From Paragordius varius (lineage: Eukaryota; Nematomorpha), in contig OZ176056.1 in the NCBI GenBank assembly GCA_964247055.1, forward strand, positions 3,038,001 through 3,102,000: 64,000 nucleotides of DNA, in the 5' to 3' direction. A model generated the notes under the pieces. The model was not told where the DNA came from, searched no databases, and saw nothing but the letters and a program-made list of their open reading frames with translations. Below are positions 1-12,059 of this stretch, piece by piece (position 1 is the stretch's first letter; each line of letters begins with the position of its first letter). A program made the translations under genes and the position numbers.

Positions 1-144
1 TAATTACTTAATATTTTGCAAAAATAAATCAAAAATTTGAATGCTAAATGAAATTATTAACAATGCTGCTCTAATATAATCAAAAATTCAGTAAGAAAGC
101 TTAGAAACAAAACAAAAATCCAATTTTTTATAAAAGAAGTTTTC

Positions 145-515
145 TTAATTTGTTTTTAATCCTCTGCAGGGATTATAAGCTAAACTCAATTCACATTCCT
201 GCAAGTTATATGACAAAAAATTAAACAAAATTATAGTTTTGTCTATAACAAAATACTTTTAAGTGTTATTTTATGGAATAATTTATATATAAATTTTAAA
301 CCTCAGGAAGTTTTGCCCTTTCAACAGGAGCGTGGTCATCGAAAATGTCGCAACATTGTTGTAGCAAATCAATGTATTTGTGGACAAAAAAACTTTTTTT
401 ATATTCCCGAGTATCATTGGTACTTTTATTGCTTAACATATCCTCATTTTTGCCATCTTTATGCATTAACCATGCAAGGGTGTTTGGAAAATTTTGTTCA
501 ACATCCGCAAAATTA

Positions 516-546
<31 letters not shown>

Positions 547-3500
547 CAAAGTAAAAAATATTTCATTCAGTTAATAATTATCCCATTATGATGATAAATA
601 TTTTTATTAAAAAATCTTGATTTGATCTAAGTTAAATGGAGGAACCAGAAATATTCGAAAAACGGGCAAAATAAAACCTTTAAAATAATTGACAAAAAAA
701 ATATTAAGTTAGTAATCAGAGTAAATTCAGAGAAATTTATTTAATTTTTTTGTCAACATCAATCACAAAAAACTTAGTAATATGTCTATTGTACTGATCA
801 AATGTGATTTCAATTTAAATATATGATATCCAAAATATTTCACATATATTTGTAAAAACAATATTCATTTTGATAGATGGAAACAAAATTAAAACATATT
901 TTATTTAAACTAATTAAAAATTTGGTACCATTTATTTAAGTTTTAAACCAGATTTTTTCAATTTTTTGTGGTGTATATTAACATTATATATACATTTTTA
1001 TTATGTTCTTCAAAATTTTCTGAATTTTACACAAAAAATACGCGCAATGCATGTCCAATTTATGAAATTATTAATTATAAAAAATAATTTCATGTTAGTA
1101 TATGTTTAATAAAAAATCTACATGTTAAAAAAATATATACCTCAAAATATAATTGGCTTATGGCGATTATGCATTCTTTCTTATCTTAAATAACGGTTTA
1201 ATTTAGCATGAAAATTAATAAAATCTCCCAAAATTTAGTCCTCATAATATATCAAAATTATTATCTTATTCATTATTTCGCCCGATTATCCGTAAAATTA
1301 ATATTATAAATTGATTCATTTTTCGAAATACCATTAATATACCAGTTACAATTCAAATTCACCCCCGAACAATTCAATTTCACCCTCGAACGATTCAAAT
1401 TTCCTCTAAAAATATATTATGTTTATCAATAATATGAAACATATTTTTACGACATAGGTTATTATTTTTTCAGCATTTTTTATTAATTTTGAACAGAATT
1501 TCATATATTAAAAATATCATAAAAAATAAGTAATCGTTAATCTTAAAAAACACATAATTTATTTTAAGGTGAATTTAAATTGTTTGAGGGTCAATTTGAA
1601 CTGTAAATGGTATATATACAAAAACATACAAAACATATAGAATATAACCCTTTTTTACTGAAATAATTGATCGTTCTGCAATTAAGATTTGTATGTAAAT
1701 AGTTCACACAATCAATTATATATATTCAAACTTGTAATAATATAATTTATCTCAAAAAAATCATGGTTTAGGTTGGTTTGTAATTTTCAAAAAAAAATCA
1801 TTTGTCTTAAATTCAATTTTAACCCCGTAGTTATAAATACCTTTAAACTTATCATATAATTGGTTGGGCTCAACACCAAATCGTACAGCTAAACTGTGTT
1901 TTTCTTTATTCTCTAACCATTCTAAAATTTGTAATGCCTTCTCCCAATGTTAAATACCAAGCAGTCACGGGCAACAATCAGAAATATGTCCTTTAAGTTG
2001 CTAAAAAACAAATAAAATTAATAAATTTAGTTTTTTTTTATAAAATAATTTGCAATAAGTATAAAAAAAAAATAGAATCAAACATGTGTTGTTTAAATAG
2101 TAAAATACCAGCCAGCTTTTAAAATCTAATATTAAAATTCAAAAGTCTCGTAACATATTGAATAGACTGAAAAACTGATAAGCTCTCATTCATAAAATTC
2201 ATTTCTAAATTAAATTTTATATACATTAGGATTTAAAATGGCGTTCTGAAACAAAATCAAAATGTCCATTTAGGTTTAAAAGTGATTCCCTATATATCAA
2301 TTTCGTGCAAAATTCGGATTGTTTTAATTTAAATACTCTCTAATAAAAAATCTTTTGCACTTAGGGTACTTGGAAATATATATATTGTTATAACGAAAAC
2401 TCGAAATTTTACTTAAAATAAAATCTTTTAACTAAATAGATTATACAATTTTTTTTATTTTTCCATAAACAGGTTGAGTAAAAAATAAATTTCTAAGATG
2501 TACATAACTAAAATTTTAGAAAATAACCCTTAAAATTCACAATTATTGATGATTATAATCAAAATTTATATTTTAGGATGGCAAAAAGCGGTGAATTTTT
2601 TTAATCTAAAAAACAAAATTTCGACCCTCATATATTATCAATTAAATTTTTTACCCAAATTAATTTTTTACATGGCTATATCCATAAAAGGTATAGTATA
2701 TTGAATTGTTTTAAAGCGTTTGTTTATAAATTATTAATGAATATAAATATATGTGTGAGTTTTAAAGGGATTTACGTAAATTGATTACAGAGATCTCAAA
2801 ATTTAAAGATTAAATTCTCAAAAATAAAAAAATATTACAAACATTTTCATATAAATATATGATGTAATTCAGTGAAATAGTATGTTTTTCAAAACATTAT
2901 ATGTTAGTCATTTATTTCTTGTTTGTGAGTTTTATGATATATAGTTCAAGGCAAGGGTTCTTCTTCATTAAAAAACACCTTTGTAATAAAATTTAAGATC
3001 TTTGTTTTTTATAAAACTGAATATAAAAAAGAAAAACATTAATATTTAACACCTCATGGATAAAATAACTAACAGTTTCGTGACAAAATGAGATAAACTG
3101 CCAGATAAAATATAAATATATTCAGGGTAAAAATGAAATCTTAGGATATATTACTTTACAATACGCAATAAATTTTGTTGTAAGTCCTCTAATTTTATAT
3201 TACATTCATCCGACCCGATCAAGGATTCGAGAACGTTTTTGATCTTATCGTTTACCTTGTAAAATATATCTAAAAATAATATAAATGGATTTAAACTTTT
3301 TCGACCATAACTGCTAATTATTTCTATAGATTTAGATAAAAAATTGCAGTATTCTAGAACATTCACAAATATGGCTTTTTCTTTGGGCGTAATAGATAAT
3401 GTATCATTGGCTAAGGATTTAGATACTACCGGATTCAAATCAATTTGACAATAACACCCATCATTTAAGTATTGGGATAAAATAGAATCTTCCCTAATCA

Positions 3501-3767
3501 ATGTAATTAGATTCTATAAAAGATTAAACATTAAAATGACTGTGGTGAGATTTTGAAGATATTGTGACACAATATCATGGGTATAGATATCGCAATTATT
3601 GATTTTAAAGTTTTGATTCAATATTCTAGAATAACATAATATAAATAATACATATTAAGCAATTCCTCATTTTCATTGAATATAAATTGATGAAGCAATG
3701 TGCGCTTTTCATCATTAAGGTATAACTTCAAATCAAAAATATTATTTCGCCACTCTTTATTTGTCAT
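145..3767 (-). CDS. six-exon gene, 299-aa predicted helical protein, family not recognised
   Basis: Modelled exons on the minus strand are 3767-3636, 3513-3155, 2000-1958, 1937-1841, 516-302 and 198-145. Every junction keeps phase and the sum is 900 nt (299 codons plus TAA). The protein starts MTNKEWRNNIFDLKLYLNDE, is rich in Leu, Ile, Asn and Lys, and looks all-helical; the stretches ALQILEWLENKEKHSLAVRF and NTLAWLMHKDGKNED are the clearest. It ends in LAYNPCRGLKTN. No signal peptide or membrane segment is evident. Introns are 122, 1154, 20, 1324 and 103 nt; the 20-nt one (1957-1938) could instead be 17 nt with the same phase. Exons 2 and 5 are long and open and are the firmest parts; exons 3, 4 and 6 rest on splice motifs and phase. 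I do not recognise the family. Confidence 0.58.
517..1840. other. long A+T-rich intron
   Basis: Apart from the MITE at 1338-1615 and an (AT)n run at 520-545 that abuts the acceptor side of exon 5, I see nothing recognisable in this intron of the 299-aa gene. Confidence 0.5.
1338..1615. repeat. MITE with TATACCA ends, inside an intron
   Basis: The ends are an imperfect inverted repeat: TATACCAGTTACAATTCAAA on the left and its degenerate complement ending AAATGGTATA on the right. Subterminal blocks CACCCCCGAACAATTCA and GTGAATTTAAATTGTTTGAG also pair. Related copies lie at 46798-47076 and 57508-57831. There is no coding capacity. It sits in the fourth intron of the 299-aa gene. Confidence 0.6.
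2001..3154. other. long A+T-rich intron without features
   Basis: This lies between exons 2 and 3 of the 299-aa gene. I found no open frame, known repeat or RNA motif in it. Confidence 0.45.
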
Positions 3768-5350
3768 TCACTAAATCAGCCTTGGCCATTGATGTTTGCC
3801 CTCGGAGACACTTACAGATAAATAATTTTAAAATAAAAACCCGTTTATTATAATTGATGAATATACATCCAACATATAAAAAAAGGGTAACATGTTATAT
3901 TTTCAAGGTTATATCGAAAGACACTTGCACTATTATGGTATTTTCATATAATGGTTTCATAAAGTCGTAAAATTTTTACTGTAATGCATATTACAAGCTA
4001 GTGGCGATGTAAGTTAGGTATTAAATGCATTAATATTATGTCCAATAAAATATCCCTAGACCTTGAAGATTTTAGCAGTTGGTTATAATACCATGAAAGT
4101 TTAGAAGAATTTTTTTCCATTTTTCTTGAAACATTTGTTCCTAGTTATGTCGCTTTCCAAATTTAAAAAAAATATTCTTTTCTAATTTTTTTGACTATGT
4201 GTCAGGCTATTTATCATAAAAATATATTTTTCTTGAATTTATTTATTACTATTTTTCATAAAACCTCCTTCAAAAAGCTTTATATTAATCTTGGTAAATA
4301 ATTATTCTCATTTTCTCATATAAAATAATTTAAAAATAAAGAGTGAGAGTTTGCTGAACACTTGATCACAGACCTAAAACGCTTAATTTTGTCGACAGTG
4401 TTGACCATTCACATATAAAACGCGATTAACTCTTGTTCATTTCTTAAATTAGAGGGGAGATAGCACTTTCCGTCAACAATTGGTATTTTAAACAATTGAC
4501 TAGTCCTGGCTTAAGGAAAAATTTTAGTTGAATTTCGTCACAATCGGTTGTCCAATATAAACTTTAAGATCTTCCAACTCCAGTTGGTTTAAATTTCTTT
4601 ATGGTCAATATCTAAATTTTTTCACCGACAATGTTTAATTGTTGTCTGATGAGTACCCACAAAGGAAGAACGCGGTTCAAACAAATTTCAATACCTCATG
4701 GTCTCTTATGTTAACTATTTAATAATATATTTGATAACCAACTGTTATTTAGGCCAACTCTACTCTTATTGATTTCTAAATTATAAGGGAACGGTGACTT
4801 CTGCTATAACATCTTTTTACTTATTCTAAGATGTTACGAGTTTGTAAACGAAGATTTGCTAGTATTACCGAAAGCCTCATTAGATCAAAATATGTGTGTT
4901 TGATTTAATTGTTGTTTGGATAATATTACCTATATTTTTGGTGGAATTTGTAAAAAAATGCGTCCCCTACGATTTCATTCATAAAATGAGACTTGTTGAC
5001 TAAATACAGCTAAACATTTTCGTAGTTTATACATTTTATGGTATGGTTGTTTTCATAGCAAGTAAGTTATACTAATTATAATGGAGACTACAACCGGAAA
5101 GTTGGATGATCCATATTATAGTACATATTTGATAAAAAAACTAATTATATGGAAATTGGTCATCTACATATTTAAAATAAAATGTAACACCTTAGCTTCG
5201 GATTATATTTAAAATTTTTAAAGCGTCCCGTTGTTTTATCTCCTTAAAGTGGACATGTTATTTTAGAAGAACCTTTGTGTTTATCTACCACATGGTCGCT
5301 GTTAACCAAAGAAGCTACGGCGCTCAAGTATTTTAGTTGTAGGAATTTTT
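3768..5350. other. intergenic, no supported gene
   Basis: The part from 4370 to 5330 is less A+T-rich than its surroundings and has several short broken open stretches on both strands, as in a very old decayed element or pseudogene, but I could not assign it to a family. The presumed promoter of the 299-aa gene lies just to the right of 3767. Confidence 0.4.
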
Positions 5351-5352
5351 TA

Positions 5353-5842
5353 TATCCATTGAACTTTAAGAGTGTCCTTTAACACTTCAAGTTTTAAATT
5401 TTTGAGCTTTAATTCAACCTTATTTTATTATTTTTTAACCTAATTTTTTTTATTTTATAATTCATTTTAAAATAAAATTATATATTCAAAAACCACTTTT
5501 TTGTTTAGATATGATTTTTTCCAATTCAGCAATTTAAATGACTTATTAATTTAACGAAAAATTGTGATTAATAATTCAAAAAACTTATAATTTTACTAAT
5601 AAAATTTAATAAAATTAAGATATTTTATAATATAATAAAGCTATACGGTTTCTCAATGATTAAAAAGTTGATATTGATTCAGAAGTTTGGTTAAATGAAG
5701 AGAATAGGTTAAAAATAATAAAATATATAAATGATATACGGTTTGATTGATTTCAGTTAAAAAAAATTGAAAAGTATTAAATTGATATGTTTAAGGACCA
5801 ACTTGAAGTGTTCGTGAACACTCTTGAAGTGCAAATGGTATA
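5353..5842. repeat. about 490-bp MITE with roughly 40-bp terminal inverted repeats
   Basis: The left end reads TATATCCATTGAACTTTAAG and the right end, complemented, TATACCATTTGCACTTCAAG. Both continue through AGTGTyC...AACACTTCAAG, giving an inverted repeat of about 40 bp with few mismatches. The terminal TATACCATTT links it to the smaller MITEs at 1338, 46798 and 57508. The interior is A+T-rich and non-coding. Confidence 0.6.
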
Positions 5843-5971
5843 AATGCGGCTGAATCCTATATTCTAATCATTTACTTCAATTAAGTTATTGAAGTGTGGT
5901 GTCGGCATCTGTGGTAATTAAAATGTTTATTAAAACCGGTACTAATTAAAAAAGGTATAATAAAATTTTAG

Positions 5972-6319
5972 AGTGATGGGGAGAAGAAATGCGGTTTCGT
6001 TCCTTGTCCTATAACTCGCTTGTATATAGAACTCTTGATATGTTTATCTCAAAACAACATAAAATATATCCAACTAAAATTAATGGATCATGCTGTTTAT
6101 AGTTTAGTAAACGAAATAAATCTAACCGAACGAGGGTTAAATTATAAAAATATTTTCCATGTATTGTTATCAGGACATGTAATTAATGTATTTAACAAGA
6201 TTTTGGTATCTAATTTAATAAATGATACATTAATTATTTTAAGGCCTATTGATTTTTTAAAGTTCATTATTTTTATTTACAATTGCGGTTATCGATTAAC
6301 ACATTTAAAGCAAATATGA
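5972..6319 (+). CDS. candidate terminal exon, 115 codons, unassigned
   Basis: An AAAATTTTAG acceptor is followed by a frame open for 115 codons to TGA at 6317-6319. It starts SDGEKKCGFVPCPITRLYIE and continues as an amphipathic helical sequence (LLICLSQNNIKYIQLKL, then NIFHVLLSGHVINVFNKIL). The pattern of a TRL followed by paired helices is loosely like the helical repeats of SAPS/PP6 regulatory subunits, but this is a weak resemblance by eye. I could not connect an upstream exon with confidence, and no poly(A) signal was verified. It could also be a remnant of a larger gene. Confidence 0.35.
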   Translation, partial: SDGEKKCGFVPCPITRLYIELLICLSQNNIKYIQLKLMDHAVYSLVNEINLTERGLNYKNIFHVLLSGHVINVFNKILVSNLINDTLIILRPIDFLKFIIFIYNCGYRLTHLKQI

Positions 6320-7390
6320 CAATCCAATATTTTATAAAACCATGTATTGATATTCACAAATAGACATGAAAAGACAAACACAAAGTTATTTTTAGAAAAT
6401 TTATTAATTATTAATTACATTAAAATAGAGTTTCATTTACGATAGATATATTTTATTATTGATTAGCAATTCATGTATAAATTGAATCTAATTTTAATTT
6501 ATTAATATTATCTTTATCTCAAATATTTAGACCGCCGTTTTTTTTCTTTAAATTAAATCCTAACTGGCAAATACATTTATTATTGCAGTATTTTATTAAG
6601 CCAGATCTGAATATCTCTGTATGTCAAAACCCTAAAAAAACCCAAAAAAGGCAGGATTGCGATAGAAATTATAAATTCTTTGAAGGGTGTAGGGAAACAA
6701 GAACATTTAAAAAGAAAATTCAACACAAATTAATGAGGTTAAAATTTTCTTTATTTATTCTCGTTGCCTACATAATTATTAAGCTTCCTTAGATTTTTAT
6801 TTTTTTCGTACGCGATGACATCTTGGGGTAGTTTTATACCCAAGAGTTTAAAGTATTAAACAAACTACTGTTTTTGAATTGTTTTGGTTAGAATTAAATT
6901 ATCAAACCCTTTTCTACGGTATTAGACAAAAATGCCCAAAATTCTTACAGTTTCTAACTTCTAGAGTCCTAAATTCAGATAACTTCAAAACACGAGTTAA
7001 ACAAACAATTGATAAAATTAATAAATCTCAATTCGTTGGTAATTTTTAAATTGTAAAATAAAGCTTCAAAGTTAATTATAAATTTCTCCACCATAATATA
7101 CGATTTACCTGTTTGAATACGATTTAAAAAAGGCCAGGAAATAGTTTGAAAGGTTTTTTTATTTTACGCTATTTTTCCGAATCAATGTATCATGCGCCTA
7201 AAGTCAAAAGAAAGCATTTTGAATTTGGCCCCAATGCTAAATATTTTTTGGAATATTTAAATTATTAATGGCCCTGGGTAAAACTAGCCCAAAGGGTTTT
7301 AATATAAATAAATTTTTTACCACCTTAAAATAATTTAAACCATAGGTTTAGAATTTAAGATTACATTTTAAAATTATTTTTCAAAAGTTA
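6320..7390. other. intergenic with one exon-like open stretch
   Basis: At 6588-6792 a TTATTGCAG acceptor precedes a frame with CQNPKKTQKRQDCDRNYKFF followed by a hydrophobic tail (LKFSLFILVAYIIIKL) and TAG. It could be the 3' exon of a small membrane protein but has no confirmed partner. Nothing is recognised in the rest. Confidence 0.25.
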
Positions 7391-7631
7391 TCCTTAGCGG
7401 GCAGAAACTATGGTTACCATGCTGTATACACTAATGAATGGTTTTTGAATATTAATAGTTGTGATTCCATGTGAAAAAATGTGGGCGCTCTTGTAGGCCA
7501 TACAACTGCGAATAGGCTAAGTGAAAAAGTTATTGAATATCACAAAAAACAATAAATATATATCTAACAAACATTTATAATTATGTACACTCAATTTAAG
7601 CGAACGTCAAATTTAAAATCACAAAGTGACT

Positions 7632-8245
7632 TGTGTGTTCTGCTTCTACGGCAAGAACTATAATCATTTTTGAATCTAAATGGGGCGGGGGTTTGTTAAT
7701 CCTATGCGAGAAAAAATCCAAGCTTTCACTTTTCCTAGCCGTTTCATCCACAATACTAAATTTTTCTAAAAAAACATGTTTGTGTTATGGGGCCAGAGCT
7801 GTATTGTGTTTTATAAACTTTCAAAATCCCATGAAATTGTTAATGCACAACACTATCGATCGCTAACAAATACCTAATTAAAACCATGCATCAATCATGA
7901 AACAACAGGAATCCAGAAAACTAGCTGCTAATCGATTTTGCTACATGGCCATGCTTCGTCTCACAAGAACCAGTAAAAGACACTTTAAAATCGATTTAAT
8001 TTAGAGAACTCCCCTTGGCGTCATCTGATTAATAGAACTAAACTACGTGTATGGGACACATTTTCGTAGAACAGCACTTGAATTATAGTAAAGACCTTGG
8101 AAAATGGCTTGATAAGTGGTTTGCCGCAAGAGTCAATTTATTTTTCTAGTCCGGCATCCTTATATTATCCAAGAGATTAGCGTAATGTGTAGAAGCCGAT
8201 GTAGAATATTTTAGTTCAAATAAATAATTGTGATTGCCTATCAAA
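7632..8245 (+). pseudogene. decayed mariner-type transposase
   Basis: The plus strand, read across several frames, gives the order of blocks of a mariner transposase. A block like RAVLCF then NAQHYRSLTNT matches the region before the second catalytic aspartate. HGHASSHKN corresponds to the family's HDNARPH motif, with the aspartate position changed to Gly. KDLGKWLDKWFAARV followed by a CVEADVEYF-like end matches the usual C-terminal WL..WFA......GI..L..RW..C....G.YF signature. Stops and frame changes occur throughout, so it is dead. The N-terminal DNA-binding part and the terminal repeats were not found. The antisense strand shows deceptive open stretches with intron-like gaps; I regard these as shadows. 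Confidence 0.65.
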
Positions 8246-8395
8246 ATTACATGTGCTTTTACCAAAAAACCTATAAAAATTATAAACTCATCTGTATAAT
8301 TGATGGTAAAATTTTTGGAATGAAATTGATCATTGACTTTTCATTATAAGATGTTATGATAATTATTTTATCCATTTTTGTTGGTTATAAAATTA

Positions 8396-9550
8396 CACTA
8401 GACAACAAATTTTTTGCCACTCATGTTTTTACATTTTTTGATATTTACTATCATTTTTACCGCAAATCTGTATTATAAAATATATTAAAAAATTTTATAC
8501 TTAATTTTTTATGATTATGCGTCCTTCACAATATTTTACGAAAAAATGTTTTTCTTTGAAAAATACACCAAATACCCAATTTAATTCGAAAGAGTAATAA
8601 ATTAATGAAATGCATACTGTACATCGATAGTTATTATACGACATAGGAAGCGACCAACCCACGAAGCGAGAGTTCTCAATTAATATATTTTCAGAACTAA
8701 TGGATGTTAATAGCTCAAACCTTCTGTAAATGGTAATGACACGATAAAGTTTTTTGGAATACAACACTTATTTATTTTATTCGAAACAGCCATTTTTATT
8801 GCTTTTTGAAAATCACCATCTCATCAATATTAATTATTTTTGTTCGAAGGCTTATAATTTTAAAATCTCAAAGACTAGAAATAAAGTTAAGGGTGTATTT
8901 GAAATTTTAAAACAATGTAATTAATTTAGAGTTATAACTATGCATTTTGGAATCCACTATGTAAAATAACATTGATAATAATGAATTACCAAAAGCTTAT
9001 TCAATGTTTTCAATTTTATACTAATTTAACAATTATATTAAATAAATATATGGTTTTGTAATTCCTTTGTCTGTGAATTTGACTTGATAACTTTTGCAAT
9101 AGACAGCGGCGTAGCTGGGGGAGAGGAGAGGTGCCGGATTTTAATAATTTTTAGTTTTTTTATCAAAAAATAAATATTACAAGTTAATTCAAAAAAATCA
9201 TTTATGAATAATCATAAAACCACGGTTAAATTTGATTATTTTTTAAAATGCAAAGCGTTACATGGAAGGGAAGAAGGGGGCGCCAGAAATGAGAGCTAGA
9301 TCTCTGGCATCAGATAAATTTAAATGACAAACTACCATTCTAATTCAGTCTTTTGCGCTCTTTTGAAGTAAAATACATGGCTATTTATCTAAAATTTTAA
9401 ATTTTGAAGAGACTAATTTAATGTTAAATTGGGGCCATCGAAAAACCCTGAAAATTCTAATAATTTAAGATATAAAATTTATGTACTTAAAAAAATTAAA
9501 ATTAACGAAAATGGATGGCACTTAAAAAAGTAAAAATCTGCTGTCTAATG
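8396..9550. mobile_element. CACTA-like non-autonomous DNA transposon, copy A
   Basis: The left end CACTAGACAACAAATTTTTT and the right end, complemented, CATTAGACAGCAGATTTTTA form an inverted repeat, and each is flanked by TTA (8393-8395 and 9551-9553), a 3-bp target duplication. The interior matches copies at 49273-50359 and 59904-61006. CACTRG ends with 3-bp duplications are typical of the CACTA/CMC superfamily. No transposase is present. Around 9104-9300 there is extra G-rich sequence (GGCGTAGCTGGGGGAGAG) absent from the other copies, possibly a nested insertion. Confidence 0.7.
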
Positions 9551-9987
9551 TTATTTATAGAAACACGGATTATATTTTTTTTATGTTTTCTCCTACCCAA
9601 AATCGAGTATCGGAATTAATTAAGATTTTTAATCCGATTTGGGTTGTTATCTTTTTTTGTAGCATATCCTTGTATATGTAACACCAAAGGGATACTTTAA
9701 GATTATTATTTACAAAACATTGCTTTAGTAGTACAAATAATAATCTAACTAATGGAAAAAAAATAATTTTTGAAAAAAATACTATTTACCTTTTAAACAA
9801 AATAATTTGCAGATTAATTTTGTCTTAACGATAGATTAGTTTAATTATTGACCTATTTTCGATAATTATTTATTAACGCCAAAATGATGGTTATATTTGC
9901 TAATTGCTTATTTTACATTTTTAAATAAATATTTTACGCACTTTTTTTTATTATATTTTTTTCCCACTTCTAATTATTTGTTTCATT
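9551..9987. other. upstream region of the seven-helix gene
   Basis: This A+T-rich stretch includes several TATATTTT-like runs close to the ATG at 9988. I cannot single out a promoter element or exclude an upstream non-coding exon. Confidence 0.3.
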
Positions 9988-11366
9988 ATGAGATTACCTA
10001 ATTTTGTTCAAATGTTGCTAATTATGAAATGGGTTTATTGGATTTGTGTATCTATAAATGCACTCAAGTTGGGGTGCGCCCTAGCCTTCTACATGGGGAA
10101 AAAATGGTTTAAACAAAAACAACCCATCAAAAGAAAAATCCGCCGTCATTTTCGTATGTCAAATCAGGAATCACCATGTTTACTTATAAGTAGGATATAC
10201 TCCATAGCCTTAACCTGCGCAATTTTGATAATTTTGTTGCAAGATTTTGGAAAACATGCTAGAAATTTTTCATACCTTAAATATCTTTCAAATCAAATAT
10301 TTATAGCTACACAAAATTATGCCCTAATACTAATGATATATTACAGGGCTGTAAGGCTGGTTTTTAATCAAACTTGTCAAGCTTATTGGAAATGGGTTAA
10401 ATACATAATTCTAGGACTTTATACTTTGAATGTAACATTTTATGTTATTACTTATATCCTGTCTTTGTTTTATCCGTCATTTTTCAAAAGTGCATTTTTC
10501 ACAAACACATTCATATATTACAGTACTATCATTGTTAAAGCTTTACCAATGACTCTTTTGTCCATTGCTTTTTGTGCCTTTCTCATCATTTTGTGTGAAA
10601 ATATTAAAATGCTGACAAAATTTATGCATATTTGTCATAGTCCTTTAGGGGGAACTAGGGTCCATTCTACAGAAATGATCGACAGAATCTGTATTATCCC
10701 TACTCAAAGAAGGAGATATGAGGATATAAGCAATTTTCAACCTCCAAACAAGAATAGGCAGCCAGGAGTCAAACCAATTCTAAAAATTAATCCACCGGTC
10801 GAAAGATATATCGGGCAAAACGAGCCAAATAGAGTAAGAACGTTAGAAAGCACACGGTATCGAAAAATAACCCGTAGAAAAGGTCTCAAAGTATTTTTGA
10901 TTCATGAAACAAAAAGAAAACTCTACCTGACCACAGCACTTAACATAATTATTAATATAGGCATCGTGCTACGCTTATCTTGCATTATTGGTGAGAAAAC
11001 AAAGGCTAATTCTTTACAAATGATTGAAATGTGTAGTTATGTTCATTACTCTGTTATCTTACTTATAAATCTCATACTTTTATTCTTAGAACCAGTTCTA
11101 ACATTTATGATTAATTTCCTATTTACTATTGTATGCAATAAATTTGGTATTTAACAAAAATTAAATAATTGCATATACGGCTTTTACGGTTTAACACATT
11201 CAATTTTTTAGTTAGCATAATTGATAAGCTTTTAGAGTCCAGGAAAAGGTACAACCACTACACCAAAGAAATAACTGCCAAAAACCACATGGCGCCAAAC
11301 AGCAGATTGTTATTTTGGGAAGATTTAAAACATGAAGCGCTTAAAATTTATTTATTGAGCGCGTAA
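9988..11366 (+). CDS. seven-transmembrane receptor-like protein, 437 aa, two exons
   Basis: Exon 1 is 9988-11146 and exon 2 is 11212-11366; the 65-nt intron (GTATTTAA...TTTTTTAG) is in phase 1 and the total is 438 codons. Hydrophobic segments fall at about residues 9-36, 66-86, 104-126, 137-161, 175-203, 313-335 and 351-385. The long polar loop between the fifth and sixth is very basic (RRRYEDISNF, TRRKGLKVFL, ETKRK), as in the third cytoplasmic loop of rhodopsin-like receptors. IYYRAVRLVF after helix 3 sits where a DRY motif would be, and LEPVLTFMINF in helix 7 sits where NPxxY would be; both are degenerate. The C-terminal tail of about 50 residues is charged. Ligand and subfamily are unknown, and a non-receptor multipass protein is possible. 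Without splicing, the frame ends at residue 388, just after helix 7. Confidence 0.62.
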
Positions 11367-12055
11367 AGAAAGCTTCAACAATTTAGATAATAATTTGAGT
11401 TAAAGTGTTAAATATCGCGAATTCTGTCGAAATTTAGAAATTTAAATCAAAATATTATGGTATAAATTTATTTATTTAAAGCATAATTTTCATAAATATC
11501 GTTAAGGATTAGCCCCTGGTAAATTATAATTTTTGGATTCATATTAAAACATTTGTAAACGAGGGATAGGTGTTTAGTTATAATTAAACAAGATTATTCA
11601 GGTATGGTGAGTATCTAAACCAAGACCTCTCGACCTCAATCCTTCTTTCTTACCGACACATCGAAAAAACCAATGCATTAAACCATAATTTTTTGCTTCA
11701 AAGAGATTGTATTTTGAAATATTTGAGATTCACGAATGATCCTTTCTATGCGAAGTTGATCTGATATTATGGGAATATCATTGTTAGAAAATTTTAAATG
11801 GGCAACATAATTTACCTCTATAATAATAGCGGCTAAAATTACTGATTAGTAGTCCCCCCGGTACGCCACTGGGCCTCGCGGCCTAATATCAATCCCACTT
11901 TTACCGTGAAGCATCCATATATTTTTTCAATAAAAATTACTTACAATAATTCTATTTATTTCTATAGAAATATATAATCTTTATAAACATTAAACTAGAA
12001 GTAAACTTCTTTGCTTAATTATCTCTGCTCATATAACTGGTCATCACTAAATGAT
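11367..12055. other. intergenic, nothing recognised
   Basis: This is the 3' flank of the seven-helix gene. Near 11850-11905 a less A+T-rich patch (CCCCCGGTACGCCACTGGGC) resembles a repeat end, but I found no second copy in the window. Confidence 0.35.
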
Positions 12056-12059
12056 GATA

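Noticed and set aside
313-591. 92-codon and 69-codon plus-strand frames
   Set aside because: They are the antisense of exon 5 of the 299-aa gene plus an (AT)n run.
7395-8250. Minus-strand multi-exon gene with introns of 19, 22, 27 and 28 nt
   Set aside because: A chain of plausible micro-introns could be built on the minus strand, but the plus strand here is clearly a decayed mariner transposase. It shows how easily GT...AG pairs fit in A+T-rich DNA.
8501-8767. 88-codon minus-strand frame
   Set aside because: It lies within the CACTA-like copy A and is broken in the homologous copies B and C.
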